Assembly (NCBI RefSeq): GCF_000143415.4
Contig: NW_003314317.1
Span: 726,296 to 790,295, forward strand
Direction of reading: 5' to 3'
Origin: Selaginella moellendorffii
Lineage: Eukaryota > Streptophyta > Lycopodiopsida > Selaginellales > Selaginellaceae
DNA: 64,000 nt
Below the pieces are notes generated by a model. It saw nothing but the letters and a program-made list of their open reading frames with translations. It was not told the DNA's origin and made no database searches. Position numbers and translations under genes: made by a program. The stretch's first letter is position 1, and every line of letters begins with the position of its first letter. This document shows, piece by piece, positions 9,788 through 22,615 of the stretch.

Positions 9788-12700
9788 CTCTCCCCCCCTT
9801 GGGAAGATTGACGTCCTCGTCAATGCATACTCGAGTCTAGAATACTGCCAAGGAAACAACTCCAGAAAAAGTTCACGGTATTCACACTATGTGAGAAATG
9901 CACCAACTTAAATGAGTTAGGAGGCAACCTCTATGTCTAACGCGGATATGCTACAAGCTCAAACACCTTCTGGCCGTCGCCGACAAGGAAATGACCAATG
10001 AAGTCAGCCACCCTTGCTGCTCTGGGAGTCACCCAGCTTACAAAAGTGTGATACACCCCTGCCCGCAAGGACATAGAGAGAGAAGCCAGAGGCCCCAACC
10101 CTCCTGAGCAAAGAAACCAAACCCGTCAGTAAGGTTTAGATAGACTACTGTAAACAGGCAGTTAGAGTTGTTTACACGGTCACGCCCTTTTAACAGAATA
10201 AAGAACATCGACAGAGAGGCGGGTGATGTGACCAGTCGACAGTAGCTACCCCATGACTAGAGATTTCACCATGCACACGAAGTGCTGAAGCCAGTCTACC
10301 TATACTGGTCCAAACTCAAAGATCAATAGATGGAAAATATCAAAGTCAGAGACAATGATATCTTAGAAGCTTAATTATTAGTGATTATATCTTAGAGTAG
10401 AACACAAAAGTATTCTAAGCAAGTTATCATCCGATAAACCAATATAATAGTGTAGGAACCACCAAGATCATCATAATTGGTAAACACAAGAATCACCATC
10501 CAACAAAATTCAATAGCAAGTATATCATCAAGGAAACTCAAGGATGAAACTTAACTACTAAAGATTGTAGACAGTATGTGAAACAATTTATAACAGATAA
10601 CTCAAAGAACACAAAGTATCATTAACTGGCAAGCAAAATGCTCACGAATGTATCACCAAAAGGAAATAACATTCCAACATATCAAAACTAACTCAAGTAG
10701 TAATCAACAAAACAAAATGAATGTGGCAAGACCAACAAACACTCTTTTATGCCAACTATCACACTAGCTAATCCGAATAGATCACAGCCAACAACACCAA
10801 GGAACTCAAGCAAGTGCCAGCCACATTCTACTAACGTCTCAAACCCAAGAGACCAATCCAAAGCAAACCACAAAGAACATGTGGTATTGCAAAATGCTAG
10901 AAGCCATCAAAGAGAATAATTAACTATCATAAAAGATCATCAACCATCCCATCAATAAAGAGATGTATAATCATTGTTGAAGAAAGAATCTACCATCCTG
11001 AAGAACGGCAACTCAGTCTATACCAACAATAATCAAGCAAAACCTTTTTGACAAAGATAATCAACTATCCCAGATGATAGTCAATCATCACCAATGATTG
11101 CCAGATGCAAATACTAACTTCAACATCGAAGCTAATGAGCTAAAATGCCTTCCTCAACAACTCTTAACAAATGGAATAATGAGGATGAAAACTCAAAGAA
11201 CCAAAAGTTTGAAGAAGCTTATAGCAACGTTTTCCTTAACAATGATCACAAGTCTAACATGAACTAGTTTTGATGCTAAAGAAGAAATCATGGTACAACC
11301 CACAATATCTTCCTCAGCACATCCATAGCCAAACTTCATAATGCAAAGCTAATGAAGAGCATATTTGCATCAATCCAAAAGCCAAGTACAATGGAGCTAT
11401 GCTCAACAAGTGATCATCAAATTGATCCTCCATGAATCTATCTATAGCAAGACGTAACTCACTTCATAACAAACACAAAAAGAATCATCAATGATCGATA
11501 TATTCCAACTCAAACCCAATAAGGATTCAAACTTTCAAATATCGATCACTAACTCTTCTGTTTGTAGAGTTAGCATAGTCCACAACTAAATCATTTTTCA
11601 AGGAAAAGCCAGAGCTCAACCCCTACTAAATAATCTTGTCTACAACACAATTAACTCAAACTTGCCACTTAGTTTATTTGAACGTCAACACAGTTGCTAA
11701 TTAGCAAATGCACAAATGCCAATAACACAAAGTCATAGCTAAACCATCAACACTATCTTTATCAAAACTAATGAAACTCGACATCTATCTTAAGGAGAAA
11801 CATCTCATCTCACTTGTATCTCAACATCAATAATGTCAATGACAAGGCATCACTTCAATACCATCAACACCAGAACAAAGCTAGAAGAAAGTAAGAGTAA
11901 ATCACCACTCATAACTTTCTAGCAACCAAGCTAACCAAATTCGAAGATACTTTAGTTAGTATCCGAGACAATCCTTCAGCAAAACTCAGTTACAGATAAC
12001 ACATTATCGAGGAGTGAATTACCACATCCAAAACTCAATGAAATCCAACACTACAGACTAAACACAACCAAATGATATCAACAAAGGTAGAGTCGAAATG
12101 CCAACATGGAAAACCCACGTAAGTGTAACAACACGATCCTCTGCAACACCATCCGGTAAAGCAAGCTCATCACTACTAAATCATCATCGAGTGAAGCAAG
12201 TGTCACAGTCCTTGACGAAGTCTACAAGAAATCACTAGTTGCAAAGCAACCAACAATCACTTGTCTTGCCTTTCACAAGTCCCAAACACTAACTCATGCC
12301 ATTGAGTTACACACTTATCCAACATGAACGTAATACCCCAGCTATGAGATAAAGGTTCATGGACAAGCACGAACTAAATGACCACTCGAATCCAACTCAA
12401 CCGCGATAAGCTCACCAATGCATTTAACTACTAGCTCTGAGCATGCCTTGAAGAGGCTAGCTATGCATGATCAACACTTAGCCGAAACTAAAGTGAAGAC
12501 TATGAGATGAACTCATATCGGTACACAACCTCCTCTTAAACGAAGCTATAGTACGGGTACCAACATCTCAACTACAAATAACTAAGTTGAACATCACCAT
12601 CCTCAGCTATGGTGCAGAGCCACCAAGACCAAGTCATGATCAGTGAGAGCTCATTACTCTCATAAAGTTTAATGAAATGTAAGGTGCAACCTGCCACCAA

Positions 12701-13144
12701 GCATAATGCTACAGAAGAGAGGCACAAGGGTCACCTTTCTTGAAAAGCGCAACGGCCACTTTTCTACAACAACTCCAGACTCTATCCAACTCAATTGCTT
12801 TAGCTTCAAAGGTTAGCATCCCCTTTCGGGCTGCATCATACAAACTACCTACTAAGGTTTAGGTTAACCAAAGTCAACTCCAACCCCTTCACTAGTTTAT
12901 ATTAACTTTCAAAAACGGACTGGTTTTCGAGCAAAATGACCAACAAATCAGCCATTGGATAAGTCTAAGAAAATTTGTAGAAAATTTCCATCCTAGAGAA
13001 AGAATGACTCTCAGTCTAGGAATACAAACTTTCAAGACTCAACCAACTTCTTTCTACCAACAACTTCACATAGTAGTTCCCGAGTGTTCAAAGAGAGGGC
13101 TTTGAACGAAAATCGATGGTTAAAGACTTTCACGCTTATGCATG
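9788..13144 (-). mobile_element. Non-coding internal region of an LTR retrotransposon (LARD-like)
   Basis: About 3.36 kb between LTR A and LTR B contains no long frame on either strand, although it ends in a proper polypurine tract. The sequence next to the polypurine tract reads as degraded pol-like coding on the minus strand. The rest is A- and C-rich with many short CAA/TCA-rich stretches. This fits a large non-autonomous derivative that depends on enzymes from another copy. I could not find a convincing primer-binding site left of LTR B. Confidence 0.55.
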
Positions 13145-14251
13145 TGTAGTGCACGTGGTTTTGACCCTTTATCCTATGGTGATTTACCATAGGATAACAC
13201 CACGAAGCGGAACCTAAACCCTCTTTGTGCCACGTGACAGATGCCACGTGTCACATTCCACGTGTCCATGCCACGTGTCCATAAGAACCCAAGGTTCAGG
13301 GCCTTGGGCCACTGAACAAAGGAACGGTGCCAAACTCCCAAGCATGGAGCTAAGGAATGATGGAACCAAACCACAGAGCAACTCCTAAGCATAAAACCCA
13401 AAGAGCGAAGGAACAGGAGCCCGGAGCGACTTGGAACAGTCCTAGAGTAACCAGCATCCCAATGCCAGGACCAGCACACAAAATGGAGACAAACGGAGTC
13501 TGGCGCTATTTCGGCATACCGGTGGTCTAATGCGAAGACATGGGTACTCCACCAGCTAGCATGGAATGGAACTTGGGCTTAGACCCAAGCCAGATGCAAA
13601 ACAAAGAGAGGCACACAAGTGGGAGCTAGACTATGTTTCAGGTTGGTCAGTCATGCCTGACCTACCCATTATCCCTACTATACATTTGGAACCCCTTTCA
13701 CCCCAAGCCTTCCTTAGTATCAGGAGTTAGTCTCTGGGACAAGCTCGAAACTTACTAAATATGGAATGTCCTTAGATTGCGAATTTGGACACAGGACGAA
13801 CACCATTGTGTTCAGGCCAATCTCTACATTCCGTAGATATGCCAAATGAGCAAATCTAGACACTTTCCATAAATAGCATTTGGGACCGAAATGAGACTAA
13901 CACAAAGGGCATGATAGCGAGGGTGTTTGGCAGACACGGTAAGCTATCATTTAGTGATATTGAGGGACCAATCTCAATATCGCGGGGGTTCTTGATACTA
14001 GCAAGTGCAAGCCAATGACTCAAGTTTCTCAAACCAGGCCGAGTATGCTCAGCAAGAAACACATAGGGTTCCTACCTTATGTTTATCCAATCTAAGTACA
14101 TGGTCATTGACCAGTTTCTCAACTAGCTCAAGTGGGAAACTGATAACGAGTCCAGCAATACCGACCTTTTGCCATCGTGGCAGTAAGGAAAGAATATCCG
14201 AAAGGACTAGCCGACAGGTAACTTTCGATACCTGAAGTTACATTCGCGGCA
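13145..14251 (-). mobile_element. LTR copy B (full length, about 1.1 kb), minus orientation
   Basis: On the minus strand it runs from TGCCGCGAATGTAACTTCAGG (14251) to CACGTGCACTACA (13145), giving TG...CA ends. The part 13826-14251 aligns with LTR A. The part 13145-14000 aligns, inverted, with LTR C. It contains a cluster of CACGTG-like boxes around 13225-13280 (CCACGTGACAG, CCACGTGTC), possibly promoter elements of the LTR. Confidence 0.75.
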
Positions 14252-16234
14252 GCATGAACCATGTTACAGTGGTCAGATGACTTGCTAAGTGAGATTGGCA
14301 AGTCGGGGGAACGAATACTCTAGTTGAAGGAGCCAACTTCAAAGGGGTGGCCCATGGGGCCAAGCATGGAGGAGTCCATGTGTGATCACAGACTTGTCAA
14401 GTGAGAAGACTTGGCAGTGCGGAGGAACTAGGTTACTAAGCGGTGATCTATAGCGCACTTTAAGAATAAGTTGGTGCACCGGCATGGGGAGTCACGCCAG
14501 GCATCTTGTGCGATGCCGTCCATAGATGCATATACAGAGGTTGGGTTCGAGTCCTGACTCTCTAGTGTTTGGGTTTGAGTCCCAAATCACTAGGGCATGG
14601 TGATGGTTTGGAATATAAGGACACTCATTTTTCGGTGGTCATAGACTCTCAGTGAGAAGACTGGTTTGGGCACACTGCCAAGTGAGGGATGCCTCGGAGT
14701 CGTGATGCACAGTTAGATTGCTTAGTGTGGCTTGGCATATCTAACTTGAACACTTGGTGCGAGTGGCACCAAGGACGTGGTGAATGAGATGGGGACACCC
14801 AGTCTCAGTTGCTATAAACCCTTAGCCGGGAGGGCTGGCTTGGGTGCACCGCCAAGTGTGGGGGATGCCCCCAGGGTTATGGTGAACAACTTAAAAGTCT
14901 GGAAGATGTAATACCTATTGGCAAACCTGTTAAGGTGCCAAGGTGTGATCACTAGGTGATCTTATGGCTAAAATAAGGACAAAGTCCTTGTGAAGTTAAG
15001 GGATAAAGTTCTTAGTTCAAAGTGTTGGTTTGAACTATTGATGATGGTGTGGCTTGGTCAATGTGACTAAGTGGGAAAAACACCTAAGGGAAATGATTTG
15101 TGACTATGTGATAGCATAGTGAGTCCAAAAAAAATAGTCTTTATAAGAGATCCATGGGAGATGTACTAGGGGTGAACACCCTCTAAACTTGGCAAATCAA
15201 TGTCTTTGCTATGGAACCAAAAGGATACCTCAAGAATGAAGGTGGTGATCCGATGTTGCTAAGTGCAACAATCAAGGATAGGAGCAAAAGACTAATGGCT
15301 AAGAAAAGAGCTATGGGAATCATGGGAAAGAATCCAAAATGCAAAGGTAAGCCAAGAACACTAGTGTGTTTGGTGTTAACAGATTGTGGGAAAGGCAATG
15401 TGTTTCTAAGGATGGATTCCGAATTGCTCCGATTTGGCGAAAATGGAAGCTCCAAGGGAGGGAGCGATAAGGTAGCCAAATGATAGGGCCATGGACAACC
15501 CTAGCACAAAGTATGATAACTGAAACTTAGTGCCTAAGGTGGCACGAAATAGAAAAGAGGATGATAGTGCCCTCAAATAGAGAACTTCCTAGGATGGGGA
15601 AGTAGAGTTGCACGATATATGCAACACAAGGTGTCGGAGACACCTAAGAAATTGACTTTGACAAGTCAAAAGTAAAAGTTCCAAAGTGCAAAGATTATAT
15701 CGATGGAAACTGAGACCACTTGAGAAGGAGTAGTGGATTGAGATAGAGACAGTGTCTTTAACAGGTTTAGTGAGGACTAAACCAATAAATGGAGAAAACC
15801 ACCACAAGTGGTCAAATAAGTCTCTAAGTTGGAGAGACTATGTTCCTTAGAGGATGGACAAGGCATAGTGAGCCTTTAATGTCAAACCATAGATAAACTT
15901 TGGCTGGGTGCCAAGGATGGAAATGGTAATACGGGTGTTACTTTATAAAAGGGGTTTACTGTTCGATGAGGACATCGAACTTCGTTTATGGGTGGTGGAG
16001 TTGTGAGACACAAAATCCCTAGGCCCCAAAGTGGAGCTGAAAGGGCACCATATGGTAGTGGCCAAAGCGAAGGCCAAACGAGCGTAACACGTTTGGACTA
16101 AAAGCTCCAACTTGAAATGGTCGAGAGTGGGAGTGGAACTCCCAACAAAGTGCTCGAAGAACAAGCATGAAGTGAAAAATAAGTGAGTCTCTAGAAAAGA
16201 GACACAAGAGGACTGACACATGACACGTGGAAGT
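14252..16234. other. Non-coding repeat-derived sequence
   Basis: No recognisable gene. A 90-codon frame at 15211-15483 (Lys/Gly-rich) matches nothing I know. The block repeats short phrases such as GGTGCACCGCCAAGTG and reads like the non-coding interior of another retroelement copy. A perfect Pol III B-box-like GGTTCGAGTCC occurs at about 14547, with no tRNA fold around it. Confidence 0.45.
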
Positions 16235-16279
16235 GTCCGAGATGGACCCAAAATGGACCCGAGATGGAGTCCGAGATGG
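16235..16279. repeat. 12-bp minisatellite, left part (GAGATGGACCCG / GAGATGGAGTCC)
   Basis: Tandem 12-base units alternating GAGATGGACCCR and GAGATGGAGTCC. The array is split by the TRIM insertion and resumes at 16939. Confidence 0.85.
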
Positions 16280-16938
16280 TGCAAGCTCTTGAGTTTGGAC
16301 TTCCCGAGAGGTCACCCAACCCAATGCTATTCAAACCCAAGGACGCTTAACCCTAAATATCCCAAAACCCTTAACCGATTGGAAAAGGGAGTGCACTCTT
16401 GTTCATAAGCCCTTTCCCTCTATATTTGAACCCCATGGATTGTCTCTCGAGTCGTTCCTTTTGGTTACTTACAATCCACCACGCTTCCCTGCAAGTTCAC
16501 GCCCTCGTGAACGAAAGCTAAGAGCCGTAACTCTCCCAAGAGCCCCGCTCTCTTGACACCCTACCCCTCGAGTCGAGCCTAGCGGGAGCAAACTGGACCA
16601 GCCAGATGTCAATCAACATGTGGTGTGATTCCCCTAGCCAACCAATAGAGTCGGACCCGAGACCCCTCTGATACCAAATGGACCAGCCAGATGTCAATCA
16701 ATATGTGGTGTGATTCCCCTAGCCAACCAACAGAGTCGGACCCAAGACCCCTCTGATACCAAATGTAAGCTCTTGAGTTTAGACTTCCCGAGAGGTCACC
16801 CAACCCAGTACTATTCAAACCCAAGGATGTTTAACCCCAAATATCCCAAGACCCTTAACCGATTGGAAAAGGGGCCCTTTCCCTTTATATTTGAACCCCA
16901 TGGATCGTCTCTCGAGTCGTTCCCTTTGGTTGCTTACA
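16280..16938 (-). mobile_element. TRIM (terminal-repeat retrotransposon in miniature)
   Basis: The two direct terminal repeats are 16280-16473 (194 bp) and 16764-16938 (175 bp). Both start TG(C/T)AAGCTCTTGAG and end TTRCTTACA, so the LTR ends are inverted repeats. On the minus strand the right LTR ends in GCTTACA and is followed two bases later by TGGTATCAGAG (16751-16761), the classic initiator-Met primer-binding site of plant LTR elements. The internal region is only 290 bp and has no coding capacity. Target duplications GATGG lie at 16275-16279 and 16939-16943. The left LTR carries an extra stretch of about 19 bases (GAGTGCACTCTTGTTCATAA). All features of a complete TRIM are present, with minus-strand polarity. 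Confidence 0.93.
16594..16763 (-). repeat. 85-bp tandem duplication inside the TRIM leader, duplicating the PBS
   Basis: 16594-16678 and 16679-16763 are near-identical units starting TGGACCAGCCAGATGTCAAT and ending CCTCTGATACCAAA. Each carries the primer-binding complement, but only the right one abuts the LTR. Confidence 0.9.
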
Positions 16939-17260
16939 GATGGATCTGAGATGGACCCGAGATGGACCCAAGATGGAGTCTGAGATGGAGTCCGAGATGG
17001 ATCTGAGATGGAGTCCGAGATGGACCCAAGATGGAGTCCGAGATGGAGTCTGAGATGGACCCGAGATGGAGTCCAAGATGGAGTTCGAGATGGACCCGAG
17101 ATGGACCCGAGATGGAGTCCGAGATGGACCCAAGATGGAGTCCGAAGTCGAGACTGAGACCGAGACCGAGACCGAGATCGAGGCCGAGGCCGAGACCGAG
17201 CCCGAGCCTGAGTTCGAGTCCGAGTCCAAGTCCGAGTCCAAGTCCAAGTTCGAGTCTGAG
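16939..17260. repeat. 12-bp minisatellite continuing into GAGACC/GAGTCC hexamer array
   Basis: 16939-17135 continues the GAGATGGACCCG / GAGATGGAGTCC units. 17136-17260 becomes six-base units of GAGACC, GAGGCC and GAGTCC type. Long Glu/Ser-rich and Ser/Gly-rich frames on both strands here are by-products of the repeat. Confidence 0.85.
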
Positions 17261-18294
17261 AGGGTGAAAGCCCAAAGCGTTCGTCTCCTAGACCCTAGGG
17301 GGTTTGGTGAGCTCCAAAAGTATAGTGAGGGGGAGGACTACAGTGGAGCTGGCCAGGAAAGGCTAGTTTGGCCCAGAAGGGCTGTACCCAGTGTTGGGTG
17401 ATGAGTTGCCCACTGGGAAGTCCAAGACTAGAGTGAACACGGACTGACAAACGGGGTAGCTTGGTGAAGTGTTCAAGAGCCGGCTCTAGTTCCCCCGGGA
17501 AATCGACTGGCCGATGCTCCCAGTCCAAGTGTGGGTGGCACTACCTACTTGGATACCTGGTGTGGCTCAACAGAACCTCGCTCTAAGCCCATGGCTAGAG
17601 CACCTAAAGGCAAAAGGCGGGGAGAGTACCCATGAGGCTTGCGTAAGGCCACGGTGTTCCGAAATGTTGTTCCAAAGTCCCAAATGGTGAAAGGGAAGAG
17701 GAGCAATCCTCTAGTGCAGTGACCAAGGATACGGTCACATGGTGAGGAAGTCCTAAAGGATAGTGGGACTTAGAGGTCGGGCCTACGGGCCTTGATCTAG
17801 TGGCAGTGTTGGCGAACACGGCCATGGACAAAAAGGGACTTGGTGGGGACTGGAAAAGAGTTATCGGGGAAGGCTATTCCCCATGTCTGTGAGCATCCTA
17901 AGGATGCTAAGGAGTAGATCTGGGATGATCACTCACGGACGGATGGCCCAGTCTTTGAAAGACGGGACTATGATGCAGGTGGCGTTAGACCACCGGTGTG
18001 ACCAAGGTGAACGGGCATGGCCTTAGTGTAACAGGCCGATATGTCGGTGGTACCTTGGGGTGTCGGTCATGGGATCGGACACGTGGAGCACTTGGACCAA
18101 GTGCAAAGGTTAAGTGGCATGGATGCCATTCTCAGGGCTAGCAAGCCCTAAGTCCTAACTGGGATTTATAGAGGTTGTGAATGAGACTCCTCCAAGTGGT
18201 CGGAGGTGCGGTTAAGTGACTAAAGTAAAATGGAAAAATTAATCGCTTACACCTGGCTCTTAGTTTTCTTTTGCTCTGTCTTGCACTGGCTTGA
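17261..18294. other. Non-coding retroelement-like sequence
   Basis: It starts with GGTGAAAGCCCAAAGCG, a phrase that recurs in LTR C at 18589, so part of it may be diverged LTR sequence. No gene seen. Confidence 0.4.
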
Positions 18295-19166
18295 CAAGAA
18301 CCCTCACATATTGAGACTAATCCCTCAACATCGCTAGATGATAGCTTACCGTGTCTGCCAAACACCCTCGCTATCATGCCCTTTGTGTTAGTCTCATTTC
18401 GGTCCCAAATACTAATTATGGAAAGTGTCTAAATTTGCTCATTTGGCATATCTACAGAGTGTAGAGATTTGCCTGAACACAATGGTGTTCGTTTCATGTC
18501 CAAATTTGCAATCTAGCACTATTCCATATTTAGTAAGTTTTGAGCTTGTCCCAGAGACTAACTCCTAATACTAAATTAAGCTTGGGGTGAAAGCCCAAAG
18601 CGTGTGTTCCTCAAGGGAGGTTCCAAATGTATAGTAGGGATAGTGGGTAGGTTGGGCATGGCCAACCAACCTAAAGCATAGTCTAGCTCCTGCTTGCGTG
18701 CCTGTCCTTGTTCTGCGTCCGACTTAGGTCTAAGCCCAAGTTCCATTCCATGCTAACTAGTGGAGTACCCATGTCCTTGCGTTAGGCCACCGATATGCCA
18801 AAATAGCGCCAGATTCCGTTTGGCTCTATTTTATGTGCTGGTCCTGGCATTGGGATGCTAGATACTCTAGGATTGTTCCAAGTCGCTCCAGGCTCATATC
18901 CCTTTGCTCCTTGGGCTATATGCTCAGGAGTTGCTCCCCAGACTAGTTCCATCACTCCTTGGCTCCATGCTTGGGAGTTTATCACTGTTCCTTTGTTCAG
19001 TGGCCCAAGGCCTTGAACCTCGGGTTCCACACCATTGTCCTTTGGACACGTGGCATATGACACGTGCCATGTGTCACGTGGCATAAAGAGGGTTTAGGTT
19101 CCGCTTCATGGTGTTATCTTATGGTAAATCACCATAGAATAAAAGGTAAAAACCACATGTGCTACA
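18295..19166 (+). mobile_element. LTR copy C (inverted relative to A and B), 5' part degraded
   Basis: 18295-19166 is the reverse complement of 13145-14000 with scattered changes, ending in AACCACATGTGCTACA. The first 250 bp of the LTR are missing or unrecognisable. It shows that a second element of the same family lies here in plus orientation, or that an inversion occurred. Confidence 0.7.
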
Positions 19167-21414
19167 TCCTCATACTAAGATTTAACATTATATGCTAAAT
19201 ATGGTTTGCACATGGGACTTTTTTTGAGTTTGGTAACTGTAACAATGAAAGTAATCCTCCATATCATAGAACCAGTCCTCCACATTTTTAGTTATTCACT
19301 CTCTTGAAGATTGGTGAATGCTTTGGTTTGTACTTAAGAATTGTTTATAGGACCAACTCCATCTTGATTTACTTAACTTTTTTGGTTCAACCTTAGTACC
19401 CACTAAGGGGTTTATGCCTTCTGCATTGTCTGTATCTACAATCTTTTACCTCTCATCATGCTTTGATGAGTGTCTTTAACAAAGCATTGGTATAAATTTG
19501 TTATGATTTAGAGCACTACAACCCTGATTGTAGTGCTCTCAACTTATGTGGAATGGTGCTTAACTTGAGTATCATAATGCTCATTAGTCCTTGCCTTTTC
19601 TTAGGAGTTTAAGCCTTTTTTTTATGATGGAGTTGTGGGGTTTAGGGAAAATTTTATTTTGGACATATGCCATTGAAGTTATTAGAGCTAAAGAAGGCAA
19701 GTGGTGGAACTTATAAGAATATCCTTGTAATTGATGCAAATATTAAAGTTATTATTGCTATTAGGAGTGAAGTTAATGTATGGCAAACAATTTGTAATGA
19801 TAGTTTTGGAGGGGAGGTATACTTGGAGGTGAATCTAAGGTGGGTAGCCTAACAAACTTATGCAAGCTTTTAAAATATATGAAAAAAATAAAACATGTGT
19901 ATTTAAATTGTTGTAATACACATGTGTGACTCGCAAAGTAATATTTGCATATGCCCATGAGCTTGTGAGCCCATATGTTATGGAGTATAAATCCCATAAT
20001 AACAGTAGATCTTACTATGTATTAAATTTAGATCTTATTATGGAATCAAACTAGGTTGCACTACATTAGGAGCCATCTGAGTCCATGAAGATATGTTCTT
20101 GAAAGCTGGTAAGCAAAATTCTATCAAATTCTCATTGAAAGAGAACAACTGTTATTCCTTAAAATTGGTGAGGACCAAAACTCCTAAAATAGGCAGATCA
20201 TTCCTAAATCTAGAGAAAGAAAAGACTCAATATGTAAGAAAGTTCAGCAACATACACCTACAAACTTACTTGATCTTTCAAAGAAATGTGAATGGTGTCT
20301 TCAGCCAATTCTCAACTTTGTTGGGCACAATGCATGGCTTCTTCTTTGTCTACTACTTATGCTAAGAGTGGAAAGCTAAAGCTTTAGCATCCCTTGCTTC
20401 CTTATTTCATACTCCTTCCTTTTTGCATCTCTTTTCCTTGGTCTCTCTCTCTCTTTATAGAGTGAGATTGGTGTTGTTGGTGGAATTTGGATTACTCAAA
20501 GAATTAGAACTGGGATTCCTCTTGAAGCTTGAGCCAAATAAAAAAGGATGATAGTGGTGGAGGAGGAGCATAATTTCTATAGTGCAGTTTATTATGGCAA
20601 GGCTGATGATGATGCCCTCCCCCTCCATCATAACTCAAGCTCACAAGTGAAATCCCAAGCTAGCTTGCAAATCTCCCCAACTTTGTGATCCTAGACATCA
20701 CCATTCATGGGATCCATCCTTGACAAGCTGTTGCATGACATATGATACAATCAGTTTATGTCTCCATTGACCCAAAATCTTGAGGAGCCAAGAAAAACAA
20801 AAATCAGCCATTGATTGGTTATCACAATATCTTGCACTTTCTTGTATATACAAAGCTCCATGATTGTGGATTTAATCAAATTACTCAAAAAATTAAAAAA
20901 AGGAGATGATATGTTGCACAAATGGCATGAAGTGTCTATGCACTTGGCATGTTCCATGTAATATTATAATGTATGTTTAGATTGCTTATATAGCAATCTA
21001 AAGTGACTGGGTGATTGGGCGTATAATATTTTTATGTGTAAACTCAAAAAATAAAAATAAAAATCCAGTGTAAATATATAATGTTCCCACATGCAATTAC
21101 ATATTTATTGCCACAGCTAATGTTGGTTCAACATAAAATCAATGAATTATAATCATTGATGCAATTGCCAGATTTAGGTACTTGCAATGCTAAAGTTTTT
21201 TTTTATGAGAATTTCTCATGCTCTGAGACATTATTAATTGTAACTATAATACAGTAAACCAGACATTTGAGTTGCTTATTAGCACTGGACATGTCACCGA
21301 ACATATGGAGGACATCTTCCTAGATCTCCAAAGGAGAGGAGAGTCGGAGATAGAACCAAAAATTTCTCAACAACTTTGTTTCTTATTTGGCTACGTGAAA
21401 GGAGAACAAATGCA
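19167..21414. other. AT-rich intergenic stretch without visible genes
   Basis: Low-complexity, AT-rich. A few 60-90 codon frames (19667, 20093) have no recognisable motifs. A short CT microsatellite lies at about 20440. I see no gene or RNA. Confidence 0.5.
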
Positions 21415-22615
21415 TCAGGCTTCTCGATTTTTCTTCCTCCGCCCAACGGTGTGGAGCAGCCACCGTGCCTGCTTCACCTCTTGCGATTGCAGAGTGACGG
21501 GTCAGAACTCGAAAGAAGGGAGAGTTTCCTCGTCACTTCCGCCAAAGTTCACTCTCTTCGTTTCCAAATCGTCGTCCGCGATCAAGCAATCTGCGTGTTG
21601 TACCCAGGTCATCGACTCTACAACGTCATTCTGGCCGCATTCTCGCCGGCACTCCATAGTTAAGCTCGATACGTCATGGTCTTGAACAATAGAGAGAGGC
21701 ACGCTCTACACAACCGGAAGGAATTAGAGAGACTCCTGCTCTACTCAAGAAACTCAGATCACCTCGAGCATCCATCCGATGTATTTTACGTTGTTCATGG
21801 TTCATGTCCAAATCTCCATGCCTTGGGCTGCAAATGCAAAGATGATACTTTAGAAAAGCGCAGGAAAGAAAGAGGAAAGTGAGCTACTCACTGTCAAACC
21901 CGAGCGGGCAAACTGTGTAGTGCCATCGACCTTGGGAGATAGAATGGCGTTATTTCCTCCCGGACGTCGTCGGGCATCTTAGAAAGCCGCCTCGTCGTCT
22001 GATTCATCACCACCCGGGTGCTGCAAGATGAATGCTTTCATCACAATCAAATCTCACAGCACACCTTGTTGCTCTGGCCAAAATCTGGCCCGACTTGTAG
22101 TCTCGCATGAGGCGCATGTCATTTTTATCCGCCACCCAAGTATCTATCTCAGCGCATCGCCCCTACAAAGATCCACAAAGATCGTCACAAAGTTTGGGAC
22201 AGAAAAAGAAATCAAAAGAAGAAAGTGAGCATACCATGAAGCATTGGACATGCACTCCCGACACCACCCATGGTGCCGGATCATTGCATGCGTTGCTCCA
22301 AATCCATCTCCAGCAAGCCTGGACATCCAGACGTGGTTTAACGCAACCTCCTGGAAAACCATCACTAGAAACTTTGTGATCACTTTTCCAGAGCTTAAGA
22401 AGAGCTGCGAGAGAGCTCACTCACCTGGAAATGGTTCATGAGTGGAGGCCATCTTGTCCACCCCGAGGTCTGGCGATAGACGAGCCTGCCTTCCACGAGC
22501 CTGCCCTGCCTTAGAGATTCCAGCGCCAGACTGTAAGGCCGAGGCGATACCACCAGGAGTGCTGCTATGGCTGCCAGCACCTTGTTGAGCGAGGAAGCGC
22601 CCCCTCTTGCAACTC
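21415..22615 (-). pseudogene. FATB-like acyl-ACP thioesterase pseudogene
   Basis: Exon-like blocks on the minus strand follow FATB order. Near 22510-22430 are GRLVEGRLVYRQ and LMNHFQ. At about 22350 is EVALNHVWMSRLAGDGFGAT. WVADKNDMRLMRDYKSGQI and then VVMNQTTRRLSKMPDDVREE lie at 22140-21930. PRHGDLDMNH is at about 21825, and SLTMECRRECGQNDVVES at 21670-21590. FATB enzymes release C16-type fatty acids from ACP in plastids. GT-AG introns persist, so this is not a processed copy. It is broken. The segment between VYRQ and the MASTLMNH region has lost a block and shifts frame. A shift separates GATHAMIRHH from WVVSGVHV. A net 5-base loss hits the conserved catalytic NQHVNN region at about 21806. 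An in-frame stop precedes the terminal RWLLHTVGRRKK block. Confidence 0.85.

Noticed and set aside
13220-13290. CACGTG cluster as promoter of a host gene
   Set aside because: It lies inside LTR copy B and recurs in the inverted LTR copy C, so it belongs to the retroelement.
14470-14610. tRNA or SINE, based on GGTTCGAGTCC near 14547
   Set aside because: A B-box match exists, but no cloverleaf, no clear A-box at the right distance, and no poly-A tail or target duplication could be found.
15211-15483. 90-codon plus-strand frame as a gene
   Set aside because: It lies in retroelement-derived sequence, overlaps an equally long minus-strand frame and has no recognisable motif.
16950-17400. Long Glu/Ser- and Gly/Leu-rich frames on both strands
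   Set aside because: They are produced by the 12-bp and 6-bp tandem arrays. Both strands are open at once and no start context or domain is visible.
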